Shown here: piece by piece, positions 5,819 to 16,756 of the stretch
How positions within the stretch are numbered: position 1 is the stretch's first letter
Layout: each line of letters begins with the position of its first letter
Assembly: GCA_031292335.1 (NCBI GenBank)
Contig: JARLHH010000013.1
Coordinates: 1-20,128, forward strand
Direction of reading: 5' to 3'
DNA length: 20,128 bases
DNA from: Candidatus Limnocylindrales bacterium
GTDB taxonomy: Bacteria; Chloroflexota; Limnocylindria; Limnocylindrales; CSP1-4
The notes under the pieces: generated by a model
The model's database searches: none
Told to the model about the DNA's origin: nothing
The model's input: the letters and a program-made list of their open reading frames with translations, nothing else
Program-made: the position numbers and the translations under genes

Positions 5819-7135
5819 CTACCGTCGGCTCGCGAACGCCGCCGTGAAGAGCGCCCGGGCCCCGGGCTTCTGGCCGTGAGTGAGGACGCCCGCCGCGTAG
5901 ATCCGGGCGGCGACCCACAGGCAGACCACGATCGCCACGACCAGCAGGCCCGACGCGAGCGCGAGGTCGAGCGCACCGGCCTGGCCCGCCGCGAAGCGCG
6001 AGAGCATCAGGTAGGGGCTCACGAATGGCACGTAGGAGAGCACGACAACCCAGCCGGCGTCGGCGGGGATGAGGCCGGACGCGGTGTAGACGGCGATGAA
6101 GTAGCCGGCCATGCCGACCATCGTCATCGGCGCGACGACCGAGTTGATGTCCTCGACGCGACTCACCAGCGACCCGGCCGCCGCGTACAGGACCGCGTAG
6201 AGAAGGAACCCGAGCACGAACAGGACGGCGAACGCGACCAACAGCCCTGTCGAGAGGCCTGAGGCAGCTGACCCCGTGGACGCGGCCGCGCCCAGCAGCA
6301 GCGACGCGATCCGGTCCTGCAACAGGAATGCGACCACAGCCGGCACCATGGCGGCCACGTACTGGGTCAGGCCCAGCGCCCCGACGCCGATCACCTTGCC
6401 CGCCAACAGCTCAAAGGGGCTCGCCGCGTTGAGGACAATCTCCATGACGCGGCTGCTCTTCTCCTCCGCGACGGACATTGCGACCCACTGGCCGTACAGC
6501 ACGATCGCGATGAACAGGAAGATGACCAGGGCCTGGCCGGTGAGCGCACCCCCGACCTCACCGGCGAAGTCCTTTGGCTTCTCGCCGGGCGCGGCAGGGG
6601 TCGGACCCTCCACTGTGACCGCCGGCGGGATGCCCAGCGCGCTCAGCTGGTCGGCCGGGTAGCCGCCCCGCAGCAGCCGATCGGTGGTGGCCAGGACGCT
6701 CGAGGCCTGCCGGAGCAGCGTCGGGACCCGCAGCGTCGGCCCGTCCTTCGAGACGATCGTGAAGGCGAGGTCGCCCGCCGGGTCGCGGGTGATGTCCAGC
6801 ATCGCCGAGAGGTCGCCCTTTGCCACGGAGTCGCGCCCCACGGCGGCGTCCGCAACCGTGCTGAACGTGAACGGGCCTGCGCCATCGGGCGTCGCCGGCA
6901 GGTTCACGGTGGCGTCCAGGCGCGCGACCGGGTCGAACGCGAGCGTCGTCCCGACGTGGACGCCCACCTTCGCGGTCGAGTCGTGGTCGAACCAGCGGAC
7001 GGCGAGCGGCCCAAGGGTGACCAGGATGGCGGCGGCCACCACGAAGACGGTGGCCACCCGGAAGCTGCGGGTCCGGGCGCGGACCAGGTACTCCCGCCGG
7101 GCGATCGTGGCGACGTTGGCGGGCCGGAGGCGCAT
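5819..7135 (-). CDS. ABC-2 type exporter permease (NatB-like)
   Basis: This 438-residue membrane subunit pairs with the ATPase encoded just before it. A first membrane helix (about residues 27-47) is followed by a large outside domain (about 50-200) and then five or so helices in the C-terminal half. The segment after the second helix, MSVAEEKSSRVMEIVL (about 220-235), is the signature of the NatB/YhaP family of ABC-2 permeases. Some of these extrude sodium or other small toxic compounds; the substrate cannot be read here. The ATG at 7135 is only 2 bases beyond the ATPase stop, so the two are co-transcribed and probably translationally coupled. The first cytoplasmic stretch (IARREYLVRARTRSF) is also typical of the family. 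A 3' flank with degenerate repeats follows. Confidence 0.9.
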   Translation of the reverse strand: MRLRPANVATIARREYLVRARTRSFRVATVFVVAAAILVTLGPLAVRWFDHDSTAKVGVHVGTTLAFDPVARLDATVNLPATPDGAGPFTFSTVADAAVGRDSVAKGDLSAMLDITRDPAGDLAFTIVSKDGPTLRVPTLLRQASSVLATTDRLLRGGYPADQLSALGIPPAVTVEGPTPAAPGEKPKDFAGEVGGALTGQALVIFLFIAIVLYGQWVAMSVAEEKSSRVMEIVLNAASPFELLAGKVIGVGALGLTQYVAAMVPAVVAFLLQDRIASLLLGAAASTGSAASGLSTGLLVAFAVLFVLGFLLYAVLYAAAGSLVSRVEDINSVVAPMTMVGMAGYFIAVYTASGLIPADAGWVVVLSYVPFVSPYLMLSRFAAGQAGALDLALASGLLVVAIVVCLWVAARIYAAGVLTHGQKPGARALFTAAFASRR

Positions 7136-7137
7136 CG

Positions 7138-8094
7138 TCAGGCTCCCCCGTTCGCGGGCAGGCCGGCGAGCGTGCGCTCCTCGTCGGGCGCCGCCTGGCG
7201 GCCGACCAGGTCCACGAAGACCTGCTCCAGCGACGGATCCGCGATCTCAAAGCGGGTGACGCGCTCCCCACGCTCGATCGCCGCGTGGAGGATCGTCTCC
7301 GGGTCGCGCGGGGGAATCACCTCGATCTCGCTGTAGTCGCGCCCGGCCCGGCCCACGTGCACGCCGTCCAGGTCCGCCAGCCAGGGCAGCTCCGGGTCGC
7401 CGGCCACGCCAAGCCGCACGACGCGCTTGCCGCTGGCCCGCTTCACGTCGGCCGTCGGGCCGTTCGCGACCAGCCGGCCGGCGTCGATGATCGCGACGGC
7501 GTCGCACAGCTCCTCGACGGTCTCCATCTGGTGGGTGGAGAAGATCAGGGTCTTGCCACGCTCGCGCATCTCGAGGAAGGCGGCCTTGAGGAGCGCCACG
7601 TTGACCGGGTCCAGGCCGCTGAACGGCTCGTCCATGATCAGGACGTCCGGGTCGTGGAGCACCGCCGCGATGAACTGCACCTTCTGCTGGTTTCCCTTCG
7701 AGAGCTCCTCGGCGCGGCGATCGGCGTACTCGGGCACCCGGAAGCGCGTCAGCCAGCCCCGCACGTCGGCGGCGGCCGTCCTGCGGGGGACGCCGTAGAG
7801 GCCCGCGAAGAAGACCAGCTGCTCGAGCACCTGCATGCGCGGGTAGAGGCCGCGTTCCTCGGGCAGGTAGCCGAACGTCCGGCGCGGGAGGTCGGTCGAC
7901 GGCGTGCCCTGCCAGGTCACCGTGCCGGAATCGGCGCGCAGGATGTCCAGCACGATCCGCATGGTGGTGGTCTTGCCGGCACCGTTCGCGCCAAGGAACC
8001 CGAAGACCGTGCCGGGTTCCATGCCGAACGTGATCCCGTCGAGGGCCTGGGTTTCGCCGAATCGCTTCCGAAGATCGGTGATCTGGAGGCTCAT
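7138..8094 (-). CDS. ABC transporter ATPase (NatA-like)
   Basis: This 318-residue protein energises the adjacent permease. Walker A is GANGAGKT (residues 35-42). The signature loop is LSKGNQQK, the variant typical of NatA/YhaQ-type exporters. Walker B is VLIMDEPFSGLDP, and the switch histidine lies in STHQME. A C-terminal regulatory segment of about 90 residues (the DUF4162-type region ending in PSLEQVFVDLVG) is present, so length is normal. ATG 8094 starts directly at the conserved MSLQITDLRKRFG. A -10-like TACCCT on the minus strand (8141-8136) would leave a leader of about 40 bases, unlike the leaderless genes elsewhere in the window. The gene is divergent from the aminotransferase with a 95-base gap between start codons. 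Confidence 0.94.
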   Translation of the reverse strand: MSLQITDLRKRFGETQALDGITFGMEPGTVFGFLGANGAGKTTTMRIVLDILRADSGTVTWQGTPSTDLPRRTFGYLPEERGLYPRMQVLEQLVFFAGLYGVPRRTAAADVRGWLTRFRVPEYADRRAEELSKGNQQKVQFIAAVLHDPDVLIMDEPFSGLDPVNVALLKAAFLEMRERGKTLIFSTHQMETVEELCDAVAIIDAGRLVANGPTADVKRASGKRVVRLGVAGDPELPWLADLDGVHVGRAGRDYSEIEVIPPRDPETILHAAIERGERVTRFEIADPSLEQVFVDLVGRQAAPDEERTLAGLPANGGA

Positions 8095-8176
8095 GGGCGG
8101 GGTGGCGCCCCCGGCGCTGCTGCCTTCACCCCTACAGGGTACCGTCCGACGCGGCTCGCGGCGACCGTCGAGCGCG

Positions 8177-8189
8177 TACGATCGCGGGC
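8177..8189 (+). promoter_or_regulatory. Leaderless -10 element of the aminotransferase gene
   Basis: TACGAT at 8177-8182 ends 7 bases before ATG 8190, and no Shine-Dalgarno sequence lies between. No strong -35 is visible. The arrangement matches the other leaderless-type starts in this window. Confidence 0.45.
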
Positions 8190-9890
8190 ATGGACCCGGC
8201 TGGGACGCTCATCGAAACGATCCGGCGCTCGGTCATCGGCGACGACGAAGCCGTGGCCGGCCCGTTCGGAATCCGTCGGGTCACCTATGCCGACTACACC
8301 GCCTCAGGCCGCTCGCTCACCTTCATCGAGGATTACCTGCGTGACGCGGTCCTGCCGCTCTACGCGAACACGCACACGGAATCCAGCGGGACCGGCCTCC
8401 AGACGACCCGCTTCCGGGCCGAGGCGCGCGAGCTGATCCGGCAGGCAGTCGGGGCGACTGACGAGCACGCGGTCATCTTCGTCGGCTCGGGTTCCACCGG
8501 CGCGATCAACCGGCTGGTGGACGTCCTGGAGATCCGCCTCCCGGCCGACCTCGACGATCGCTACGGGCTCCGGGCGCGGATCCCCCTCGCGGAACGGCCG
8601 GTCGTCTTCGTCGGCCCGTATGAACACCACTCGAACGAGCTGCCCTGGCGCGAATCGCTGGCCGACGTCGTGGTGATCCACGAGGACCACGACGGGCAGA
8701 TCGACGCCGCCCACCTGGCGGCGGAGCTGGCGCGCCACGCCGACCGGACGCTGAAGATCGGCTCGTTCTCGGCCGCCTCGAACGTCACCGGGATCCTGTC
8801 CGATGTGCGCGCGATCAGCGCGCTGCTCCACGCCCACGGCGCGCTGGCCTGCTGGGACTACGCCGCGGCCGCGCCGTACGTCGCGATCGACATGGCGGGA
8901 GACGGCCTCGACGCGATCTTCATCTCGCCCCACAAGTTCATCGGCGGGCCCGGCACGCCGGGCCTGCTCGTCGCGCGGAAGGCGCTCTTCCGCAACCGGG
9001 TCCCGACCCAGCCGGGCGGCGGCACGGTCGCCTACGTGAACCCGTCCGAGCAGCTCTACCTCTCGGACATCGAGCGGCGCGAGGAGGGCGGGACGCCGGC
9101 GATCGTCGAGTCGATCCGGGCCGGCCTGGTCTTCGGGCTGAAGGAGGCGGTCGGCGTCGAGGCGATCCGGCGCCGCGAGGCGTCGTTCATCCACCGGGCC
9201 ATCATCCGCTGGTCCTCCAACCCGGCCATCGAGATCCTGGGCAACCCGCGCGCCGAGCGGCTCTCGATCGTCTCGTTCGTGGTGCGCCACAGGCAGGGCG
9301 ACGTGCACGCCGACGGGCAGACCCGGTTCCTCCACCACAACTTCGTGGTGGCCCTGCTCAACGACCTCTTCGGGGTCCAGGCCCGGGGCGGCTGCTCGTG
9401 CGCCGGGCCGTACGGACACCGACTGCTGGGGATCGACCTGGAGCACTCCCACGCGTTCGAGCGCGAGATCGCGCACGGCTGCGAGGGGATCAAGCCGGGC
9501 TGGGTCCGCGTCAACTTCAACTACTTCATCAGCGAGGCCGTCTTCGCCTACATCCTCGACGCGGTGGACCTGGTGGCATCCGACGGCTGGCGGCTGCTGC
9601 CGGCCTACCGGTTCGACCCGGCGAGCGGCCTGTGGAGCCACCGGGGCGGGGTCGTCGAGCCGCCGCTCTCGCTGGGCGCCATCCGGTACGAGGACGGCGC
9701 GATGCGCTACAGCGCCCACCGCCATCGCGAGCCCGAGTCGCGCCTGCCCGACTACCTGGCCGAGGCACGGCGCGTCCTGGCCGGCCCGGCGCCGGCGGCC
9801 GCAGGCGTCGCCGAGCCCCTCGACGTCGGCGAGGACTTCGAGCACCTGCGCTGGTTCTGGCTCCCGGAGGAGCTCGCCGCCGAGGCGTGA
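8190..9890 (+). CDS. Class V aminotransferase-fold PLP enzyme (cysteine desulfurase-like)
   Basis: This 566-residue pyridoxal-phosphate enzyme has the fold of SufS/NifS and related lyases. The PLP-binding lysine is K249 in FISPHKFIGG, preceded by the cofactor aspartate region ACWDYAAAAPY. N-terminal active-site motifs include YADYTASGR and ANTHTESSGTG. A glycine/cysteine loop, RGGCSCAGPYGH, places C402 and C404 where desulfurases carry the catalytic cysteine, so sulphur removal from cysteine or a similar C-S lyase reaction is possible. The enzyme is about 150 residues longer than SufS. The extra part is C-terminal (from about residue 450), ends FEHLRWFWLPEE, and has no motif I can name. No suf genes are nearby, so a role in Fe-S cluster assembly is not supported by context. 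Confidence 0.85.
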   Translation: MDPAGTLIETIRRSVIGDDEAVAGPFGIRRVTYADYTASGRSLTFIEDYLRDAVLPLYANTHTESSGTGLQTTRFRAEARELIRQAVGATDEHAVIFVGSGSTGAINRLVDVLEIRLPADLDDRYGLRARIPLAERPVVFVGPYEHHSNELPWRESLADVVVIHEDHDGQIDAAHLAAELARHADRTLKIGSFSAASNVTGILSDVRAISALLHAHGALACWDYAAAAPYVAIDMAGDGLDAIFISPHKFIGGPGTPGLLVARKALFRNRVPTQPGGGTVAYVNPSEQLYLSDIERREEGGTPAIVESIRAGLVFGLKEAVGVEAIRRREASFIHRAIIRWSSNPAIEILGNPRAERLSIVSFVVRHRQGDVHADGQTRFLHHNFVVALLNDLFGVQARGGCSCAGPYGHRLLGIDLEHSHAFEREIAHGCEGIKPGWVRVNFNYFISEAVFAYILDAVDLVASDGWRLLPAYRFDPASGLWSHRGGVVEPPLSLGAIRYEDGAMRYSAHRHREPESRLPDYLAEARRVLAGPAPAAAGVAEPLDVGEDFEHLRWFWLPEELAAEA

Positions 9891-9934
9891 CCGGCCGGGC
9901 CCCCCAGTTCGGTCGGGCGCTGCCGGGGCGCGGA

Positions 9935-10858
9935 TCAGGCCATCGGCGCGGTGGGCGCGTCGGCAACCCGAACGAGGTTCCGGCCGGCTGCCTTGGCGCG
10001 GTACAGGGCCGCGTCGGCCGCGGCGAGGAGCTGGTCCTCGGACTGGCCGTCCGTCCAGCGGCTCACCCCGAAGCTCAGGGTGACGGCCACGTCCCCGCGC
10101 GACGTGGGCAGCGGGTGGTCCGCGACCGCTGCGCGCATGCGCTCGAAGAGGGCGCCGGCGTCGCCATCCCCGACGTGCCCGGCCAGGACGACGAACTCGT
10201 CGCCGCCGTGACGGCCCAGGACGTCGTGCCCGCGCAGCGACCCCGAGAGCAGGCGGACGAGCCCGACGAGCACCTCGTCGCCGACCTGGTGCCCGTGCGT
10301 GTCGTTGACCGTCTTGAACTCGTCCACGTCGCAGATCCCGAGGGCGAGCCCGTCGGGGTGCCGCCCCTCCGCGGCGATCGCGCGCTCAAGGACATCGGAG
10401 AACGCCCGGCGATTCAGCGCGCCGGTCAGGGGGTCGTGGCTCGCTTCGTGGGCGAGCGCGTCCCGCGCCTCGAGCAGTCGTGCCTGCAGGTCGACGATAC
10501 GCCGGCCGACATCGACCCGGGCGCGGAGCTCGCCCGGATCGAACGGCTTTGCCAGGTAGTCGTCGGCCCCGGCCTCAAGCCCCGCCACGATGTCGGCCTT
10601 CTCGCCCTTCGAGGTCAGGAGGATCAGGTACGGCGGCCGGTCGGAGGGGAGGCCCCGAACCTGGGCGCACACGTCCGGGCCGGAGAGCCCGGGCATCATC
10701 CAGTCGAGGACCGCGAGCGGCGGCGCACCCGGCTCTCGCATCGCCTCCCACGCCTGCGTGCCGTTCACCACGACGGTGACGTCGTGGCCCCACTTCCTCA
10801 AGAGGCCGGTGAGGACCAGGCGCGACGTGAGGTCGTCGTCGGCGACCAGGATCCTCAT
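9935..10858 (-). CDS. Diguanylate cyclase with N-terminal receiver (REC-GGDEF)
   Basis: This 307-residue response regulator would make the second messenger c-di-GMP from two GTP when phosphorylated. The receiver domain (about 1-118) has D7-D9, the phosphate acceptor D52 in AVLDWMMP, and K104 in LAKPFDPGELRARV. A helical linker (EARDALAHEASHDPLTGALNRRAF) leads to the cyclase domain. The active site is an intact GGDEF (218-222), and the inhibitory product-binding site RGHD (209-212) sits exactly five residues before it. The enzyme should therefore be active and feedback-inhibited. ATG 10858 is chosen because it begins at the receiver; the longer open frame runs into the kinase gene. It starts 4 bases after the kinase stop, which strongly suggests that the kinase controls it. 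Confidence 0.95.
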   Translation of the reverse strand: MRILVADDDLTSRLVLTGLLRKWGHDVTVVVNGTQAWEAMREPGAPPLAVLDWMMPGLSGPDVCAQVRGLPSDRPPYLILLTSKGEKADIVAGLEAGADDYLAKPFDPGELRARVDVGRRIVDLQARLLEARDALAHEASHDPLTGALNRRAFSDVLERAIAAEGRHPDGLALGICDVDEFKTVNDTHGHQVGDEVLVGLVRLLSGSLRGHDVLGRHGGDEFVVLAGHVGDGDAGALFERMRAAVADHPLPTSRGDVAVTLSFGVSRWTDGQSEDQLLAAADAALYRAKAAGRNLVRVADAPTAPMA

Positions 10859-10862
10859 CGGC

Positions 10863-14173
<3,311 letters not shown>

Positions 14174-14177
<4 letters not shown>

Positions 14178-14413
14178 GGCCGCGCGACCCCGACCGCGTG
14201 CCAGCGTCCGTCGATCTCGACGGCGGCGAGCGGCAGCTGGACCGGGATCTCGTGTCCACCCCGGGGGCGGGTCGCGAGATCGAGCGTGCTGCCGATGGCG
14301 GACGTCATCACGATGGCATTCAGCCCGGAGTCGGTGATCGCCCGCAGCCTGATCTCGCTGCGGCGGAGGGCAGCATCCACCAGGTTCCGATCGGCGTTAT
14401 CGCGCGCCAGCAT
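14174..14413 (-). CDS. Decayed PAS-domain ORF, probably split from the kinase by a frameshift
   Basis: This 79-residue frame reads like pieces of a longer sensor kinase. It opens with ARDNADRNLVDAALRRSE, which resembles a PAS-to-PAS junction (ARDITERK..ALRRSE). It continues with RLRAITDSGLNAIVM, the beginning of a PAS domain, then jumps to GSTLDLATRP and IPVQLPLAAVEIDGRWHAV, the last strands of one. About 60 residues of PAS core are missing. It ends VGVARP-stop where a PAS domain normally continues as VARDVTE..RAEQEL, and the kinase gene supplies TESERAEQELI in the next frame. A single lost base near 14178 would explain this. It may still be translated and coupled to the kinase through the GTGA overlap (14174-14177), but it cannot fold as a complete PAS domain. 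Confidence 0.6.
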
Positions 14414-14634
14414 CTGTGCTCACCCGCATCGAGTCCAGGATGCGCCGTCCCTGGCCGCCCAGGCAGGCGGCGCCGTCACGGCGGACAGCCTCGGCCATGG
14501 TCAGTTTGCACGGCCCAACCTCCCGGCGTCATGACGATCCGTCATGACCGTGCTCGCTCGGAGACACCGGGACGCCACGGCTCGAACGTGATCAGGGGAC
14601 GTGGGGGCGGGGTCTCCCGACGGTCGATTGGAGA
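14414..14634. other. Gap upstream of the kinase region with a paired palindrome
   Basis: No gene is convincing in these 221 bases. The palindrome GTCATGAC occurs at 14528-14535 and 14541-14548, 13 bp apart. A 33-codon minus-strand frame (14397-14498) contains GRRILDSMRVSTD, which is faintly like the second helix of a HisKA domain and may be another kinase scrap. Confidence 0.4.
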
Positions 14635-15135
14635 TCAGGACGCGCCAGGGAACGCGATCGACCGGACCACGTGATGGCCGACCTGGTCGTCCCATCTGCG
14701 TCCCCATGGACGGATGCTCTCGATGCGTCGCTCCGGGGCCGCCCGCCGTTCCGACACGCCTGGAAGGGTGGTCTCCGGGGCCGTCTCCCGGGCGGCGCGG
14801 AACTCCTCGACGATCGCCGCGGCGCGCGCATACCGCTTCGCGCGCATCGCGAGCCGCCGCACAGAGAAGCTGTCCAGCGCCGCGGGGGAGGTGTTCGATG
14901 CTGCGAGGGACTCGGCAAGGAGCTCGCGGAGCGATCGCCGTGGATCTGGCTCGGCGGAGCTGACCAACGCGGCCAGCGACAGCTCCCCGGGTGCGTTGCA
15001 GATGTCGATGTCCCGGTGCCCGTCGGCGATGGCCGCCGCGATGACCGACAGTGAAGGTGGCGTCAACTCCAACCCCCTTTCGAGGTTCGGGCGTGAGTCG
15101 AGGCGGATTGTGCGGTCGTGATCGCGGGCCGTCAT
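14635..15135 (-). CDS. Unknown 166-residue protein
   Basis: I do not recognise this protein. It is accepted as a gene because its third codon positions are strongly G/C and its composition is balanced, whereas the overlapping frames are Arg/Pro/Gly-rich. The N-terminal part (LTPPSLSVIAAAIADGHRDIDICN) and a middle region rich in Leu, Ala and charged residues (RRSLRELLAESLAAS, then RRLAMRAKRYARAAAIVEEF) suggest a soluble helical protein. The C-terminus is Arg-rich. There is no signal peptide, membrane helix or cysteine cluster. ATG 15135 lies inside a motif (GTCATTAC..GTCAT on the plus strand, 15131-15148) resembling the GTCATGAC pair found past its 3' end, so a bound regulator could control this start. 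It may be unrelated to the kinase operon. Confidence 0.55.
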   Translation of the reverse strand: MTARDHDRTIRLDSRPNLERGLELTPPSLSVIAAAIADGHRDIDICNAPGELSLAALVSSAEPDPRRSLRELLAESLAASNTSPAALDSFSVRRLAMRAKRYARAAAIVEEFRAARETAPETTLPGVSERRAAPERRIESIRPWGRRWDDQVGHHVVRSIAFPGAS

Positions 15136-15476
15136 TACGGTTCGTCATCCCCGGCAGACAGAGGAGCGGAAGGCCGTCGGAACTCTCGTGCATCGCTGAG
15201 CACAACCCGGCCCCTGGTAGCGGTCAGGCCGAGCCATCGGTAGTCGGTCCCCTCGTCCCCGGCCCGATGATTCGGCTCCGTGCGACGAACGCCGCTGTCT
15301 CGTCCTTCGGCATCAACGACCGTCCCGCGACAGACGGTGAGGACGAAGCTTCTGCATCCGCATGCGTCCTCACGAAGCCGCCCAATACGACGGCTGCACC
15401 CGCACAAGCGGCGGCGGTCGCCGGTGGAGGTGGGCCAGGCGACGTTCGGCCGCCGGCGGCCCTTGCTGGACCGGGC
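15136..15476. other. Gene-free spacer with a 9-bp stem hairpin
   Basis: No supported gene lies in these 341 bases; the minus-strand frame at 15135-15407 is Cys/Arg-rich without family features. The main structure is a perfect inverted repeat, GTGAGGACG at 15337-15345 and CGTCCTCAC at 15365-15373, around a 19-base loop. No T-run follows on either strand, so it is not a standard terminator. It may be an RNA structure or a protein-binding site. Confidence 0.5.
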
Positions 15477-15860
15477 TCAGGCGTCGGCAGCCCGGCGGAG
15501 GCGCTCCAGCTCTCGGCGGAGTCGCTTGCTCGGCCGGCCCTCGCCCCGGACAGCCATGATCCCCGGCCGGACTTCCGTGACCACCGGCGGCGGGCTGTGG
15601 TCCACGTAGCATGTCACGGCGACCGGGGCGCCGACGCGCGACTCGATCGGCCGAACAACCTCGACGATGCGCTCGCGGCCGGCGATCAGGGCGTCGACCC
15701 GGTCGCCGGCCCGGACCTTCGCAGAAGGCTTCGCCGCATTCCCGTTCACGAGGACGTGGCCGGCGTCACACAGCTGCGTCGCCGCCGGGCGCGTCTTCAC
15801 GAGCCGCACCGCGCACAGCCAGCGGTCGATGCGGGTCTCGTCGCTCGTGTGATCAGCCAT
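15477..15860 (-). CDS. S4-domain RNA-binding protein (Hsp15/HslR-like)
   Basis: This small protein of 127 residues has an S4 RNA-binding fold. The domain occupies about residues 9-75: RIDRWLCAVRLVKTRPAATQLCDAG, then VLVNGNAAKPSAKVRAGDRVD, the usual loop that grips structured RNA. The basic C-terminal tail (RPSKRLRRELERLRRAADA) is like that of Hsp15, which binds stalled 50S ribosomal subunits carrying a nascent chain. ATG 15860 is chosen because GAGAGAG lies just upstream and the protein then begins at the family's usual position. Its first 8 bases overlap the end of the TetR gene, so the two share a transcript. Functional linkage to the repressor or to the exporter is not obvious. Confidence 0.85.
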   Translation of the reverse strand: MADHTSDETRIDRWLCAVRLVKTRPAATQLCDAGHVLVNGNAAKPSAKVRAGDRVDALIAGRERIVEVVRPIESRVGAPVAVTCYVDHSPPPVVTEVRPGIMAVRGEGRPSKRLRRELERLRRAADA

Positions 15861-16641
15861 GCTCTCTCGCATCGCACTGCCGCGTCGATCGAGCCGGCTG
15901 GACCCCGCCGGAATGTGTGAGGTCGGCCTCGATGCCGTCGAGCAATCTCTGGAGCCCGAACTCGAAGTCGGCATCCTCGGCGATCGCGGCGGGCCCGGCC
16001 TCCGGCATCAGCCGCACGAGATTCGGAAACGCATCGGCCGGCAACGACGCGAGGATCGCAACGTACATTCTTCGCAGCTCCTCGAGGCTCTTGCCCTCCG
16101 TTTCGGGTCCGCTCAGCGCGCGATTGTCCATGATCACGCTTCCGATCACATAGTTGGTCAGAGAGGCGAAGGCCAGCAACAGCTTGTCGCCGTCGTAACC
16201 ACCCGTCCGCAGGAGCGCCAGCACGTGCTCCATGACCCGGAGCGTGTTCGGGCCGGCGGGAATGCGAGAGCCGTAGAGCGGTGCGAGGTGGTGGTGCCGC
16301 TTCAGCCCGGCGCGTATCTCACGGGCCAGGCCGGCGAGGCGGTCGCGCCACGGCGCCGAGGCGTCGTCGTCCAATCGGACATCCAGTGCGCTTTCATCCA
16401 GAACCAGGTCGATCAGCTGGTCCTTGTCCTTGACGTGCCAGTAGAGGGTCGTCGCGCCGGCGCCCAACTCCTGGCCCAGCCTCCTCATCGAGAAGCCTTC
16501 CAGGCCTTCGGCATCGATGAGCTTGATGGCGGCCGCGACGATCTGGTCCCGAGTCAGCGGTTGCCGGTCGCGGCTCCGATCGCGGACTTCAGGCCACCAG
16601 CCCAGCCGCGCCGGCTTGCCGTCCGATCGGCTGCCCGTCAT
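15853..16641 (-). CDS. TetR-family repressor, tetracycline-repressor type C-terminal domain
   Basis: This 262-residue transcription regulator has a helix-turn-helix at about residues 31-75 (LTRDQIVAAAIKLIDAEG, FSMRRLGQELGAGATTLYWHVKDKDQL). The all-helical ligand-binding part that follows (LVLDE..., LARAIRAGLKRHHHLAPLYG-like) matches the TetR_C_1 class that senses drug-like compounds. ATG 16641 is chosen over the longer GTG start at 16734. A strong GGAGG lies 6 bases upstream of 16641, and the extra N-terminal residues would lie inside the promoter. The gene is divergent from an ABC exporter and shares an intergenic palindrome with it, so it most likely represses both the exporter and itself until an inducer binds. 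An S4-domain gene follows in the same transcript. Confidence 0.9.
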   Translation of the reverse strand: MTGSRSDGKPARLGWWPEVRDRSRDRQPLTRDQIVAAAIKLIDAEGLEGFSMRRLGQELGAGATTLYWHVKDKDQLIDLVLDESALDVRLDDDASAPWRDRLAGLAREIRAGLKRHHHLAPLYGSRIPAGPNTLRVMEHVLALLRTGGYDGDKLLLAFASLTNYVIGSVIMDNRALSGPETEGKSLEELRRMYVAILASLPADAFPNLVRLMPEAGPAAIAEDADFEFGLQRLLDGIEADLTHSGGVQPARSTRQCDAREHG

Positions 16642-16714
16642 CCCCTTCCTCCGATACAGAGCTGGAGGCGCCTGCGACTGGCGCTCGCTCGAAACCCAGC
16701 CCGACGTCTCGAAC

Positions 16715-16756
16715 AGTGTACTTGACACTCGCACGGTGTACCAGCACTATTCGGAC
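16715..16756 (+). promoter_or_regulatory. Divergent promoters with TetR-type operator
   Basis: For the exporter, TTGACA (16722-16727) and CACTAT (16745-16750) are 17 bp apart, and GTG 16757 follows 6 bases later, a leaderless arrangement. A 15-bp inverted repeat, AGTGT-N5-ACACT (16715-16729), covers this -35. On the minus strand it also contains TACACT (16720-16715), a plausible -10 for the repressor gene. GTGTAC also recurs at 16716-16721 and 16736-16741, exactly 20 bp apart. Repressor bound here would block both promoters. Confidence 0.65.

Noticed and set aside
5219..6262. 347-codon plus-strand frame through the repeat region into the permease
   Set aside because: It runs antisense to two minus-strand genes and through the degenerate repeats; the protein is Arg/Pro-rich and featureless.
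8304..9845. 513-codon minus-strand frame opposite the aminotransferase
   Set aside because: It lies wholly within a gene with an intact PLP site; composition is typical of an antisense shadow.
14501..15205. 234-codon minus-strand frame overlapping the unknown 166-residue gene
   Set aside because: Arg/Gly/Pro-rich translation and wrong codon-position bias compared with the frame at 14635-15135.
15853..16734. 293-residue version of the TetR repressor starting at 16734
   Set aside because: The added residues fall in the promoter/operator region, and ATG 16641 has a strong GGAGG 6 bases upstream.
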